From assembly GCF_002836745.1 (NCBI RefSeq), contig NZ_PJAR01000038.1:62001-126000 (forward strand): a stretch of 64,000 bases of DNA. The letters are read 5' to 3'. The notes beneath the pieces are model-generated. The model searched no databases. It was not told where the DNA came from and saw nothing but the letters and a program-made list of their open reading frames with translations. This stretch comes from Glaciecola sp. 33A. Lineage in GTDB: Bacteria > Pseudomonadota > Gammaproteobacteria > Enterobacterales > Alteromonadaceae. This document shows positions 28,901 to 38,351 of this stretch, piece by piece; the stretch's first letter is position 1, and each line of letters begins with the position of its first letter. The position numbers were made by a program, and so were the translations under genes.

Positions 28901-30478
28901 GCCAAATTCCTCAAGGCCAGAAGGCCGACTAAATTGGTTACTGCCGCGGTCACTAATCAGGACACCAACATTGGTTTGTAACCAAACTTTGCTTCTATCA
29001 TCTGTAAACACAGGCATGGCAACCGAAATATCACTGGGCAGACTGACAAAGGTCTCTTCATAAGTTTTCGGATCAATGTTCGACAAGCCTTTGTCTTGAT
29101 GCCAAATCCACAACCTATTATTAAATATTTCAATAGCTTCAAAAGACTTGGTTGCATGAATTTGGTTTTCAAACGCTACACTATCACCTTCGATTCTGTA
29201 ACTGTATATACCTTCACTGGTTGCTAACCACACTTTATTACTAGCATCAATTTTGATGTCATTAACCATTGCTGTAATATTCAGCGGAATCTGTATGTAA
29301 TAACCTTGTTTTTGGTTGAACTTGTTTAGCCCATCAAGGCGAGTTGCCACCCAAATGTCCTGCTTGATGTCGTTTGCAAAGCCGATGATTTGTCTACCTG
29401 ATAAACTTTTGCTATCGCCTTCAACGGGTTTATATAGTTTTAAAGGGCTAGAAGCTGGATGATAATTGTGCAGTCCTGCGCTCGCAGTGCCTATCCAAGC
29501 CGTCCCCATTCTTGAAATAAAGATATTGCTTATATTGCTATCTCGTAAGCCACTTGAGAATGCATTGTTATGGTTGATAACCGTTTGAATATTTGAATCT
29601 TTGTCAGCAATAGCTAAACCTCTATTAGTGCCAATCCATAGGCTTTCACCGTCAAAATTAAGGGCATTAATGACATTAGATGGTAATTCTGGATTTAGCG
29701 CTTGCGATAGATTATTTTGTTTATTGGTACTTGAGTCGAGTGTTATCAAGCCTTTATTTGTCGCAATCCAATACTTGTTTCCGACCACTTCAATTTTATT
29801 TATTTTTACGTTAGGGAGTGTGAAATTCCACGGGTTTTCAAGCGTTAAATCAAATAACTGACCCGAAATTTTATCAAAAATGTAAATACCAGAATACGCA
29901 GAGCTCATCCATATTCTCGAATTTTCGTCTTTAATGTACATAATACTTGTGGGGAAGGGAGATTGACTGATTACTTGCGTGACTTTTTCGCTTTCAGCAT
30001 TTAATCGGTATAACGAATTTTGGACCGTGAAATAGATTTCTTTTCCTGATGCACTAGCAATGGCGCTAATCTCATTTGCCTTGATGATACTATTTTCAGT
30101 GGTTATGGTTGAGAAGCTGTCTGTTTCGTAATGATACTTACTTAAGCCTTGGTCCGTTGCTATCCATAAATTACGCTGGTCGTCTATAACGATACCGCTC
30201 ACTGAATTACTTGGAATTGAACCCGGTACTGAACCATCTGCGCTGAATAATCGGTTTTGAAAGCCATCATATTTACTTAAACCGTCACTGCTGACGATCC
30301 AAATGAATCCATATTTATCTTCAATGGTTTGGATTACGTTGCTTTGGGAAAAACCGTTTTGAGCAGAGAGGTGTTCAAAGTTCAGGCTGGTCAAGACTCT
30401 TGCAGTTGCCGGAGACAGAAACTGCATGCTTGCAAGCATGATTAAGATAAGCCATTTCTGGGAAAAGGCACGAGTCAC
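25985..30478 (-). CDS. Two-component-type propeller sensor with PAS, GGDEF and EAL domains
   Basis: After a signal-like segment the protein has a long periplasmic part with repeated YGFIWIVSSDGLSKYDG-like blades (two-component regulator propellers), a Y_Y_Y domain (near 735-800), a membrane helix (near 805-825), PAS domains, then GGDEF (RLGGDEF intact) and EAL (MEALVRFEHP, ITEGTL, DDFGTGYSSL intact). Both catalytic domains look active for c-di-GMP synthesis and breakdown. The GTG at 30478 is chosen because it puts the signal segment at the N-terminus; a TTG at 30556 is open but lacks a ribosome site. The signal sensed is unknown. Confidence 0.88.
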   Translation of the reverse strand: MTRAFSQKWLILIMLASMQFLSPATARVLTSLNFEHLSAQNGFSQSNVIQTIEDKYGFIWIVSSDGLSKYDGFQNRLFSADGSVPGSIPSNSVSGIVIDDQRNLWIATDQGLSKYHYETDSFSTITTENSIIKANEISAIASASGKEIYFTVQNSLYRLNAESEKVTQVISQSPFPTSIMYIKDENSRIWMSSAYSGIYIFDKISGQLFDLTLENPWNFTLPNVKINKIEVVGNKYWIATNKGLITLDSSTNKQNNLSQALNPELPSNVINALNFDGESLWIGTNRGLAIADKDSNIQTVINHNNAFSSGLRDSNISNIFISRMGTAWIGTASAGLHNYHPASSPLKLYKPVEGDSKSLSGRQIIGFANDIKQDIWVATRLDGLNKFNQKQGYYIQIPLNITAMVNDIKIDASNKVWLATSEGIYSYRIEGDSVAFENQIHATKSFEAIEIFNNRLWIWHQDKGLSNIDPKTYEETFVSLPSDISVAMPVFTDDRSKVWLQTNVGVLISDRGSNQFSRPSGLEEFGQLNIIQVYSHQDAYWVITENKGIFKLDKVSLTLLKQFSGLNDNATSDIRSAIGLENSIWYGSRQGIYTLDFDSSNIVKRRSKSALNFNELGRGAIIATADGNLLIGGSIGIHYLKTKQQNVNKYDKPVEPQFISFSAPNKSLEQETPQLPAFMMHRFDMAHSESRINIEFGVINSINSNATEYRYILEGLDKDWTYTTTNRLASYSYLSFGDYIFKVQARINGGEWSQQNELIIAVEKPFWLNTRALIFYAFFIIFLVIYQANKMKSRKNRDQTLTEDVERLTLTLSSSGDELWDWDIFSGQIYRANTWNTIDFPQDSMRSHTTYENNVHENDVERLKQSLDDHLDGKTQFFELAYRVKTFAGDWVWVLDRGKVVKRDAHNKAQRMTGTLKNINHLKQAEEQLNLFKSSFENITEGVFIADQEFKFMSVNSAYCNFTGDTVEKALASKLSFSQYPEAFTEEVKKTLRHKGSWSGEVDAVRTNGEKYQIEMTIDAIRNEDNHISHYVGVFSDISSRKKTEKELLKLANTDPLTNLPNRSFFQASHENLVRRETPHALICLDMDNFKRINDSLGHQTGDLLIKQIARRLQKITTSSSTTYRLGGDEFSMLVEATATVHRISHIAQDILDTLSRPFYIAKQEFVLGVSIGIATYPEDGTSHQELLKNADTAMYFAKNNGGSNYQFFSGEMNKNAVRQLQIENLIRFGIKEDLFSVFYQPKVDIASGRMVSMEALVRFEHPQKGIVSPGQFIPLAEQTGQILEIGEQVLRKACMDTKRWVDAGLFTGRVAVNISAKQFELPDLDDRIERILKQVGLSPLHLECEITEGTLMENPEQALKMMQRLRERGIHLALDDFGTGYSSLAYLKKFPIHTLKIDKAFIDDIATSSVDKHMTESIIKIAHNLGLKVVAEGVEHENQLEILKRYDCEMLQGYLFSKPVSAAKFEQLLVEGRNMKHMLESRKPSPIRPAVRIAKS

Positions 30479-30687
30479 AAATTCTACCGCCTGATTCGTT
30501 ATTATTGTTATTATTTTTAACTTGCTAAGAATGCCCAAAAAACCGTGCTCTCTCAAGGTTTTATTGATGTTTTACCGTCGTTCGCTCAAATTTTAACCAA
30601 TCATAATTGTATTTGCTTGAAAATTAACCGGATTGCGCCATATTAGCACGTGTTAAGCGACATAGCTTGCTCGCTTTTTGAGCGCAT

Positions 30688-33432
30688 TTATTGGTATTTG
30701 ACGACTTGTTTAAATGCAGTGGGATCATCAATGAATTCGAAGTCTACAAAGCGGGTTTGAAGAGCGCTTTTGGGATCGGTAATAAATATTGCCTTTCCAA
30801 GACCGCTTCGTGCAACTAATTGTTCACAACCTTTTTTAAATAAGTCGAACGTTAATAAATTAATAACGTCATCCATAGGATTGTTTTCAGTTGACGCACC
30901 CAAGTCATCAAAATCCATCCAAAGGCGCTGAGCCAGTTGGTTTGTATTTGTATCAAATGTTCTAAATTGCTTTTTTAGAGACGCTTTAAAACTATCAAAA
31001 ATAGGTTCAAATTCACCAATGTTGCGAACAAAATCGTCAAGCACATCTGTCATTGCCACATATAAATCATAACTAGAATGTGTAGGCGACTGAATGTAAA
31101 AAGTTAGGCCGGGACGCTTATTGATGGGCAAGTAACCACAACCAACTAGGTAACCCAAGTTTCGTTTATTTCGCAATTCATCAAAGAAAATAGGCGCCAG
31201 AAGTTTCTCAATAGCGATATACAAGCCACGGCACGCATTGTTATTTGACGGAGATTGAAAATATAAAACAATGGCATGTTCCTGCTGTGACTGGTTATGC
31301 TGTATACATAGTTTTCGATCCGTTATTTGAGCAACATTCCTGCTTGATTTCAATACCTTGTCCACATCCTTAACGCATGCAACTACATTACTATGAAAGG
31401 CTTCAATTTGTGCCACAGTCCAATTGCCAACAGCTAAACCTTCGATATGTATCTTTTTAAAATAAGCAATAGCTTGCAGGTGTAATTCGGATAACGACAC
31501 TGTCTCGAGGACTGCCAATATAGACTCATGGCTAAAGGTATTTTCTTGCAACAAAATATTTACGTTAGCAAATAGTTGGTTGATAGGTTTGTTTAGTAGT
31601 GTATTTTTCAAACTTAAAGCGAGTTTTTCTTTTACAGCAGAAAATATTGTAGGCTTTATGTTGAGTTGTTGTATAAAACTGAGTATCTCCTGACATAGCC
31701 CGAGTTGGCGGTCAGAAAAGCCACTAGTATGCAATGTCATACCACCTTGATGGCCATATAACCTGACGTTTATTCCTGCCATTTCCGCGCCATTGTATAC
31801 TTCACTGAGCTCCTCGTTCAAGCATGCAATCCACAGTCTTTTGATAGCAACATTACGTGCACTTCCAATCATATTAGGATTTTCTAAAGAAAGATAACAA
31901 TCGCCTTTTGGTGTTTTAAATTGGTAATTTTGCGAAAATTTTAATAAAAAATCAAAATTCTTGAATGTTTTTATCTCGGTTGACTTAAGTTCTTGTGCCA
32001 CCAAGCCAAAATTATTGCTCATAAAGGGATTTTTAGGAGGGAGTTGAAGTGATAATAATGTGTTATTTTTGATGTCGAAATCTAACTTCCGCAAACTAAA
32101 TGGCACTTTATATTGCGTTGTTTTTTGATCACAAAATACCTGTGAATTGATACAAAACACGCGTAAATTTTTAACTGTAAAATAAGTAAGAAATTGCTCA
32201 AAAACGACTGGATCATAATTATCCATAACAACATCATATTCCAGTGCTTGTTGTAATGTCAGTTTATGCAATTTAGATGAAAGCATAACGGCTAGGTCAA
32301 TACTCAAGGGCAGTATTGCATGCTCGACTTGCAAGGCTAATTGTTGAGCTTTTTCTTCAAATCGCCATTTTTCGATACCATTTTGTCTCAAAAAATCAAA
32401 CCATTGCATAATCAATTGAATCATTTTTTTGGTGTTTGCTAATCCATGTTCTGTTAACCGCAAGTTAATATTGATGTCTTGAAAGTTGTCACCTTGAATA
32501 CCGTCGCTAGCGCTTAAATCAAGAATAAATCCCATACGTTTTAAGTCGTGTTGTAAGGTGTTTTCTGAGCCATCTTCAATCAAATGTGTGACTAGTAAAA
32601 TTGGCTTACTACGATAGTACCGAGAAACATTAGGAAGGCAAAATGTGAGCATCAAATTTTGTGCGAATTTGTGAGGTTTAACCTCAATCAAACATCCTTT
32701 TTGCTGCGGTAAATACAAGTCTGGGTATTTTTTTGGGACAGTAGTGATATTGCTTGATTTAAAAGTAATAAGCTTTGATTCGATGAAAGTGATGAACTCA
32801 ACGTTTGCCATTGTGTGAGGCAGAACAAAACATGCTTTTATTTTTTTTGCATTAAAATAGTGCTGGTGATGCTGGCGTAATTTCTGTTGCAATTCTGCTT
32901 TTGTGAATTGAGTGAATATTGTTTTGTTACCAACGCTAAATCGACTAAAAGGATGGTTAGGATTGCAAGTTTGTTTATGCACGTCATAGAGGCGGCGAAC
33001 ATCGTCCAGCTTCCTCATCGAAAACTCAGCGTCGATAGCATCAATTTCTTGAGAAATTCCATCCATGCTCAATATAGGCTGTGTCAGCATATCAATCAAC
33101 ACATCCAACGCTTGTGAAAACTGATTTACTTGACAATCAAAATGAACATTACAAGACTCTGCACAAGTCCAAGCATTAACGAAGCCACCGTGTGTGTCGA
33201 GTAATTGATTTAAGAAGTTTCCATCAGGGTAGTTTTGGCTGCCAGCAAAAAGCATATGTTCCATAAGATGGGACAAGCCTTGGCATTCATCAGGATCACT
33301 AAAGTGGCCCATCTCAATTGATATTGAAACGGCCGCTTTTTGTGCCTCAGGGCATTTTATCAGGGCGTACTCGAGACCATTTTCAAGTTTTCTTGTTGAA
33401 TAATCTCGATTTTCTATTCTTGATAGGAGCAA
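30688..33432 (-). CDS. M16 (insulinase/pitrilysin-type) zinc peptidase
   Basis: The protein of about 914 residues has the inverted zinc motif HLMEH and a glutamate 77 residues further (in IDAEF), the exact M16 spacing. Four M16-like domains and overall length fit pitrilysin. There is no clear signal peptide, so it may act in the cytoplasm, unlike E. coli PtrA. A TTG at 33432 is the likely start because AAAGGA lies six to seven bases upstream; a GTG at 33465 is also open. Its peptide substrates are unknown. Confidence 0.88.
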   Translation of the reverse strand: MLLSRIENRDYSTRKLENGLEYALIKCPEAQKAAVSISIEMGHFSDPDECQGLSHLMEHMLFAGSQNYPDGNFLNQLLDTHGGFVNAWTCAESCNVHFDCQVNQFSQALDVLIDMLTQPILSMDGISQEIDAIDAEFSMRKLDDVRRLYDVHKQTCNPNHPFSRFSVGNKTIFTQFTKAELQQKLRQHHQHYFNAKKIKACFVLPHTMANVEFITFIESKLITFKSSNITTVPKKYPDLYLPQQKGCLIEVKPHKFAQNLMLTFCLPNVSRYYRSKPILLVTHLIEDGSENTLQHDLKRMGFILDLSASDGIQGDNFQDININLRLTEHGLANTKKMIQLIMQWFDFLRQNGIEKWRFEEKAQQLALQVEHAILPLSIDLAVMLSSKLHKLTLQQALEYDVVMDNYDPVVFEQFLTYFTVKNLRVFCINSQVFCDQKTTQYKVPFSLRKLDFDIKNNTLLSLQLPPKNPFMSNNFGLVAQELKSTEIKTFKNFDFLLKFSQNYQFKTPKGDCYLSLENPNMIGSARNVAIKRLWIACLNEELSEVYNGAEMAGINVRLYGHQGGMTLHTSGFSDRQLGLCQEILSFIQQLNIKPTIFSAVKEKLALSLKNTLLNKPINQLFANVNILLQENTFSHESILAVLETVSLSELHLQAIAYFKKIHIEGLAVGNWTVAQIEAFHSNVVACVKDVDKVLKSSRNVAQITDRKLCIQHNQSQQEHAIVLYFQSPSNNNACRGLYIAIEKLLAPIFFDELRNKRNLGYLVGCGYLPINKRPGLTFYIQSPTHSSYDLYVAMTDVLDDFVRNIGEFEPIFDSFKASLKKQFRTFDTNTNQLAQRLWMDFDDLGASTENNPMDDVINLLTFDLFKKGCEQLVARSGLGKAIFITDPKSALQTRFVDFEFIDDPTAFKQVVKYQ

Positions 33433-33597
33433 TGATTTTCCTTTTAAGTGGTAGACTGATAACACCTGTAATTGGAATAGTTGTAAAGGAATTTCGACTA
33501 TTGTCGTTAAATTGATACTAAAACGCTATTGTGGACAGGGCTGATAAAGTGTTAGCGTCCATTCGCGAAAAAACTTCATTAAAAAGATAACTATTTC

Positions 33598-34086
33598 ATG
33601 ATTATATTTGTAATGCGTCATGGTGAGGCCGAGCCTTATAAACAAGATGATCAATCCAGACATCTTACCAGGTTTGGTGTTTCACAATCTGAACATGCGG
33701 CAAAATGGATGGCCAAGCAGCTGGATGCACATAGTCCCTTGAAACAAGTGGATCTGACGTTGGTGAGCCCATATGTTCGGACGATTGAAACTTTGGGGGC
33801 TGTTGAGCAGTTTATGTCAATTAGGAAGACCATCCAAACTTCCGCGATTACCCCTGATGGCAATGCCAATGATGTCCAAGATCTAATCGATGGGGAGTTG
33901 TTACAAGACAACAGTATTAAATGCTTACTAGTAATTAGTCACATGCCGCTGGTGAGTTTATTGAGTGATGTTGTTTGCCATGGATTTAACGCGCGTATTT
34001 TCGATACTGCTGATGTTCTTATGATTAATTACGATTTTGAGCGCTCATCAGGCAGTCAGTTAGGATTTTATCAAAGCCTAACTTAA
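33598..34086 (+). CDS. sixA: Phosphohistidine phosphatase
   Basis: The 162-residue histidine-phosphatase-fold protein has the RHGEAEP motif at residues 8-14 (catalytic His9) and a second histidine in VISHMPLVS. Size and motifs match SixA, which removes phosphate from histidine phosphotransfer domains (ArcB in E. coli, and PTSNtr proteins). No partner kinase lies nearby. A stem-loop follows the gene at 34103-34130. Confidence 0.88.
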   Translation: MIIFVMRHGEAEPYKQDDQSRHLTRFGVSQSEHAAKWMAKQLDAHSPLKQVDLTLVSPYVRTIETLGAVEQFMSIRKTIQTSAITPDGNANDVQDLIDGELLQDNSIKCLLVISHMPLVSLLSDVVCHGFNARIFDTADVLMINYDFERSSGSQLGFYQSLT

Positions 34087-34102
34087 CCTTACCCAACTCT
34101 TT

Positions 34103-34130
34103 AACTCGCTATTATTATTTTTTGCGAGTT
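34103..34130 (+). terminator. Stem-loop after sixA
   Basis: AACTCGC and GCGAGTT form a perfect seven-base stem around a T-rich 14-base loop, 17 bases after the sixA stop. No long T-run follows, so termination is uncertain. Confidence 0.4.
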
Positions 34131-34213
34131 TCCTGTCGAACATTCATTTAGTATTTCCTATACTTACCGATACATACATATTGGTTATTAATTGAAGATT
34201 CTTAATTGTTCAC

Positions 34214-34435
34214 ATGTCAAAAAAGTCATTGCCATTAACGTTGTATCAGACTCTTGAGAAGCATGCTCAAGAGGCGGATATTAACAATGATGAAGAACTC
34301 AAGGACATATTAGATAAGTTAGCTTCCCTTAACCAAAAGGTGGAAGCCTTTAAACAGCGTGCGCGTGAAAAGAGAGTTGAAAAGGCCCCAAACGTATTTC
34401 CTTTAAAATCACGTAAACCATCTAACACGCAATAA
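34214..34435 (+). CDS. Small charged coiled-coil protein, unknown function
   Basis: The 73-residue cytoplasmic protein has a central helix likely to form a coiled coil (about 25-52) and a basic C-terminus. There is no signal or membrane segment and the ribosome site is weak. The family is not recognised. It converges with corB, leaving 13 bases between stops. Codon use looks like its neighbours, which supports a real gene. Confidence 0.55.
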   Translation: MSKKSLPLTLYQTLEKHAQEADINNDEELKDILDKLASLNQKVEAFKQRAREKRVEKAPNVFPLKSRKPSNTQ

Positions 34436-34448
34436 CATATCCGCCTTT

Positions 34449-35750
34449 TTATTGTTTCGTTGCTGCATCTACTTCGATAATAGAGGTGTAAAAAAGGGGT
34501 AAAATTCTAACTGTTTTTATCATATTGCCACTAATATCGACTATTTCAACAGGGTAACCAGCCAGTCGCACACTGATGTTATTTTCAGGTATTGCCTCTA
34601 AATACTCAATAATTAAACCATTGAGCGTTTTTGGGCCCTCTGTTGGGAAATGCCAATCCATCTCTTTGTTCAATTCTCTGATGTTAGCACTACCGTCAAC
34701 CAAGTAGCTTCCGTCTGGTTGCTCTAACGCTTCTTTGCTATAGTCTGGGAGCATGGATGTTGTAAAATCACCAATAATCTCTTCCAATATGTCTTCTAAT
34801 GTTACCAGACCTTGAATATCTCCATATTCATCAACTACCAAGCCAATCCGTTCTTTGACCGCTTGAAACTTATACATTAATGTATGCAGCGATGTGGAGT
34901 CAGGTGTGTAATAAATCTCCTTTACCGCACGTAGTATGGTCGCTTTGGTGAATTGGTCCTTAGATAATAACCTGAGTGCATCGCGAACATGAATAAAACC
35001 GACTGCATCATCAATGCTGTCGCGGTATAGCAAAACACGGGTATGTTGTGAATGAGTCAGTTGCTTTTGAATGTCTTTCCAATCGTCGTTGATATCAATT
35101 GCATAGATATCGCTTCGCGCTACCATTATATCTTCTGCGGTGACTTTTTCTAAGTCTAAGATGCTTACTAACATATCTTGGTGTTTCTTAGGGATTAGGT
35201 TTCCGGCTTCGTACACAACGGTTCGCAATTCTTCACGACTCAATGAATCTCCATTTTCGCCACTCGGGTTAATCCGCAAAATAGCCAGAATAACATTAGT
35301 AAATCCGTTGACGAGTTTTACAAAGGGTGTAAAAACAAATAATAAAGGTAATAGGATCAATGAACTAGGATATGCGATTTTTTCAGGATACATTGCGGCT
35401 AAGGTTTTGGGTGTTACTTCAGCAAATACTAGCATGACAAGTGTCAAACCAAATGTAGTAACGATTGTGCCGTAAAATTCACCAAAATAACGAGAGGCAA
35501 TAATACCGGCGATAAGCGACGCCGCGATATTTGCTAAGTTATTGCCGATCAAAATAAGCCCAATTAACTTGTCCGGTCGGTCGATTAACTTTTGAACACG
35601 CAGTGCTCTGGGGTCACCCTCATTAGCCAAGTGTTTTAGCTTGTATCTGTTAATCGTCATCATGCCTGTTTCAGAACTTGAAAAATAGGCTGAAACGACA
35701 ATAAGCACAGCAAGAATGGTAAAGAGAGTTTGGGTGGAAATAGCGTCCAA
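34449..35750 (-). CDS. corB: CNNM/CorC-HlyC family membrane protein (CorB/YfjD-like)
   Basis: The 433-residue protein has a DUF21/CNNM membrane domain (about 1-190), a pair of CBS domains (about 200-325) and a C-terminal CorC_HlyC domain (about 340-425). Its place beside ypjD and divergent ffh matches E. coli yfjD (corB), which supports the name. CNNM proteins are implicated in magnesium and cobalt export or homeostasis. It is 125 bases downstream of ypjD on the same strand and may share its transcript. Confidence 0.88.
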   Translation of the reverse strand: MDAISTQTLFTILAVLIVVSAYFSSSETGMMTINRYKLKHLANEGDPRALRVQKLIDRPDKLIGLILIGNNLANIAASLIAGIIASRYFGEFYGTIVTTFGLTLVMLVFAEVTPKTLAAMYPEKIAYPSSLILLPLLFVFTPFVKLVNGFTNVILAILRINPSGENGDSLSREELRTVVYEAGNLIPKKHQDMLVSILDLEKVTAEDIMVARSDIYAIDINDDWKDIQKQLTHSQHTRVLLYRDSIDDAVGFIHVRDALRLLSKDQFTKATILRAVKEIYYTPDSTSLHTLMYKFQAVKERIGLVVDEYGDIQGLVTLEDILEEIIGDFTTSMLPDYSKEALEQPDGSYLVDGSANIRELNKEMDWHFPTEGPKTLNGLIIEYLEAIPENNISVRLAGYPVEIVDISGNMIKTVRILPLFYTSIIEVDAATKQ

Positions 35751-35875
35751 CTATGAGTTTCCTCGTATAATTTGTGCACAAATAAAAAATGATTGCAACG
35801 CGTCTAGTATCTACTATTCAAAAGCGAGTATCTAGTATTAAAAAGAGCATGGTTAGCGATTGCGATTAGGTGATG

Positions 35876-36676
35876 TTATAAAATAATCTCGCGAACTAAT
35901 CGACTGCCGAAGTAGGCGAGTGTTAATAAGGTAACACCTACCAAATTGAATGTGACTAATACACGCGTTTTAAGCCCTGAGAAGTGATGCAAAACTAAGG
36001 CTAAGACATAGACAAGGAAACCTAGACTCGACAAAATAGTTTTGTGGGCATAGCCATCAGCAAGCATATTTGGTACGAATATAAACCCTGAAACTAACGT
36101 AATGGCAAGCAACACAGTGCCCATTATCATTAATTTCGTTAGGATATTTTCAACACTGAGTAGCGGAGGCAGTTGATTGTTGGCCAACGAAATCTGTTTG
36201 TGCTTTAACTGGTAGTTAATATAGCCGAGCTGCAAAGCATACAAAAAACTAATGCTCAGCACGCCAAATGCAAATAAACTCAATATAATGTGAATAATGA
36301 GGCCGAAGCTCATGTCGATATGAATACCTGTGCTTTGAGGAATAAGTATTTGTAAGGTGATAAATAATGCTGAAAATAAACTGACGACAGGTAAGAAAAC
36401 TAAATTTTTAATATATGCATTAGCCGCCACCATAGTGACAGTGACTAACCATGCTAGTAAAACCGCGACTTGGGTAATGCTCAATTGCTCAGATTGATTA
36501 TTAAGGGTTGATACTAAAATAAAGCCTAAGTGCCCAACAATTGCGGCATAAAGTATATAATGTGGTAACTTGCTTACTTTATTATGAGGCGAAAAAAATG
36601 CCTTTGACAGCGCTATTCCTGCCCATAAATAAAGGCACAGCGTAGGAGCGTAAACAGCAAAACTATAATCCATCAT
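35876..36676 (-). CDS. ypjD: Cytochrome c assembly-like inner membrane protein YpjD
   Basis: The 266-residue protein has about eight membrane segments and fits the CcsA/CcmC-like YpjD (CorE) family. It is divergent from ffh, exactly as in E. coli (yfjD-ypjD / ffh). In E. coli ypjD is linked to corB and cobalt/magnesium resistance; whether it handles haem is not known. A second ATG lies one codon in. Confidence 0.85.
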   Translation of the reverse strand: MMDYSFAVYAPTLCLYLWAGIALSKAFFSPHNKVSKLPHYILYAAIVGHLGFILVSTLNNQSEQLSITQVAVLLAWLVTVTMVAANAYIKNLVFLPVVSLFSALFITLQILIPQSTGIHIDMSFGLIIHIILSLFAFGVLSISFLYALQLGYINYQLKHKQISLANNQLPPLLSVENILTKLMIMGTVLLAITLVSGFIFVPNMLADGYAHKTILSSLGFLVYVLALVLHHFSGLKTRVLVTFNLVGVTLLTLAYFGSRLVREIIL

Positions 36677-36781
36677 TAACCTTAATTAAAACCCTCGCAA
36701 GTTTATAACAAAACAGTGTCGATATACGCAACATAATTATTGTATACTCTAGGGTAATTATAGAGAAATCAAATTATTAAT

Positions 36782-38176
36782 ATGTTTCAGAATTTATCAG
36801 ACAGATTAGGCCAAACCCTCAAAAACATCAGTGGTAAAGGCAGAATAACCGAAGACAACATTAAAGATACCTTGCGTGAAGTGCGCATGGCCCTGCTTGA
36901 AGCGGATGTTGCACTACCCGTCATTAAAGATTTTGTGGCACGCATAAAAGAACGCTCGGTCGGTATTGAGGTATCTAGAAGTCTCAACCCAGGTCAAATG
37001 CTAATTAAAATTGTTCAAGGTGAACTTGAAGCAATTATGGGTTCAGAGAACGAAGGTCTAAATCTTGCGACAACACCGCCAGCAATCATTTTGATGGCGG
37101 GTTTGCAAGGTGTAGGTAAAACCACCACTGTCGGTAAACTTTCTAAATACTTGAAAGAACGCGAAAAGAAAAAAGTAATGGTAGTTAGTGCCGATGTATA
37201 TAGACCGGCGGCCATAAAACAACTTCAAACCTTGGCGGAAGAAGTTGATGTCGAGTTCTTCCCTTCTTCAGCGCTACAACGACCCATCGATATTGTTGAA
37301 GGTGCCATTGCACAAGCGAAATTAAAGTTCATTGACGTGTTAATTGTGGATACTGCAGGTCGCCTTGCTGTTGATACTGAAATGATGAACGAAATTCAAC
37401 TGCTACACAAAGCGGTGAAGCCTGTTGAGACTCTCTTTGTGGTCGATGCCATGACAGGTCAAGACGCCGCCAATACAGCAAAAGCATTCAACGAAGCGTT
37501 GCCATTAACCGGTGTTATTTTGACGAAGGCCGACGGTGATGCTCGCGGTGGTGCTGCACTATCAGTTAAACACATTACGGGTAAACCAATTAAATTTTTA
37601 GGTATGGGCGAAAAGCTCGATGCCTTAGAACCGTTTCATCCACAACGTATCGCCAGTCGTATATTGGGCATGGGCGATGTTCTGAGCTTAATTGAGGACG
37701 TTGAACGCAAAGTCGATAAAGACAAAGCACAACAACTCGCTCAGAAAATGAAGAAGGGTAAAGGGTTTGATCTACAGGACTTTAAAGAGCAGTTAGAGCA
37801 GATGCGAAACATGGGCGGCATGATGTCGCTGATGGATAAAATGCCAGGCATGGGCAATATGACGGCGAAAATTAAAGACCAAGCGAACGATAAACAGTTC
37901 ACCCAAATGGAAGCTATTATAAATTCCATGACTCCATCAGAGCGTCAGCGCCCGGATGTTATCAAAGGATCAAGAAAGCGTCGAATTGCTTCTGGTTCAG
38001 GCACCCAAATTCAAGACGTAAACAAATTGCTTAAGCAATTCATGCAGATGCAAAAAATGATGAAGAAAATGTCGGGTGGCGGTATGAAGAAAATGATGCG
38101 CGGCATGGGAGGGATGATGCCTCCCGGCGGTGCAGGTGGTGCGGGCGGCATGGGTGGTGGCTTCGGTCCTCGCTAA
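36782..38176 (+). CDS. ffh: Signal recognition particle protein Ffh
   Basis: Ffh binds 4.5S RNA and signal sequences of nascent membrane proteins and docks on FtsY. The 464-residue protein has the N domain, the GTPase G1 GLQGVGKTT (about 107-115), DTAGR (near 190), TKADGDARGG (near 247-256) and a methionine-rich M domain ending in a Gly/Met-rich tail. It is divergent from ypjD and upstream of the rpsP operon. A TATACT -10-like element lies at 36743-36748. Confidence 0.97.
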   Translation: MFQNLSDRLGQTLKNISGKGRITEDNIKDTLREVRMALLEADVALPVIKDFVARIKERSVGIEVSRSLNPGQMLIKIVQGELEAIMGSENEGLNLATTPPAIILMAGLQGVGKTTTVGKLSKYLKEREKKKVMVVSADVYRPAAIKQLQTLAEEVDVEFFPSSALQRPIDIVEGAIAQAKLKFIDVLIVDTAGRLAVDTEMMNEIQLLHKAVKPVETLFVVDAMTGQDAANTAKAFNEALPLTGVILTKADGDARGGAALSVKHITGKPIKFLGMGEKLDALEPFHPQRIASRILGMGDVLSLIEDVERKVDKDKAQQLAQKMKKGKGFDLQDFKEQLEQMRNMGGMMSLMDKMPGMGNMTAKIKDQANDKQFTQMEAIINSMTPSERQRPDVIKGSRKRRIASGSGTQIQDVNKLLKQFMQMQKMMKKMSGGGMKKMMRGMGGMMPPGGAGGAGGMGGGFGPR

Positions 38177-38211
38177 ATGCCATTAGTATAAGCACTAAAC
38201 GGGTCTAATAG

Positions 38212-38270
38212 GCCCCTTTGCTCATTTTGTCTTTAGAGTGACAAAGACCTTGCAAAATGAGCCGTGGGGC
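38212..38270 (+). promoter_or_regulatory. Nested stem-loop between ffh and rpsP
   Basis: Three stacked stems: GCCCC/GGGGC (38212-38216 with 38266-38270), GCTCATTTT/AAAATGAGC (38220-38228 with 38254-38262) and GTCTTT/AAAGAC (38229-38234 with 38243-38248), with small internal loops. The 3' arm overlaps the likely -35 of rpsP. It could be an ffh 3' terminator without a T-run or a DNA regulatory site. Confidence 0.55.
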
Positions 38271-38277
38271 GTATAAT
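38250..38277 (+). promoter_or_regulatory. Likely rpsP operon promoter
   Basis: TTGCAA (38250-38255) and a perfect TATAAT (38272-38277) are separated by 16 bases, 74 bases before the rpsP start. The leader holds another inverted repeat, GTAGCG with CGCTAC (about 38299-38334), which could allow feedback control of ribosomal protein synthesis. Confidence 0.65.
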
Positions 38278-38351
38278 TCCGCAACCTTTTTTCCAGCGTA
38301 GCGGGAATTAGGGTATGTTAACGGTAACGCTACAATGAGTTTGAGGCATAT

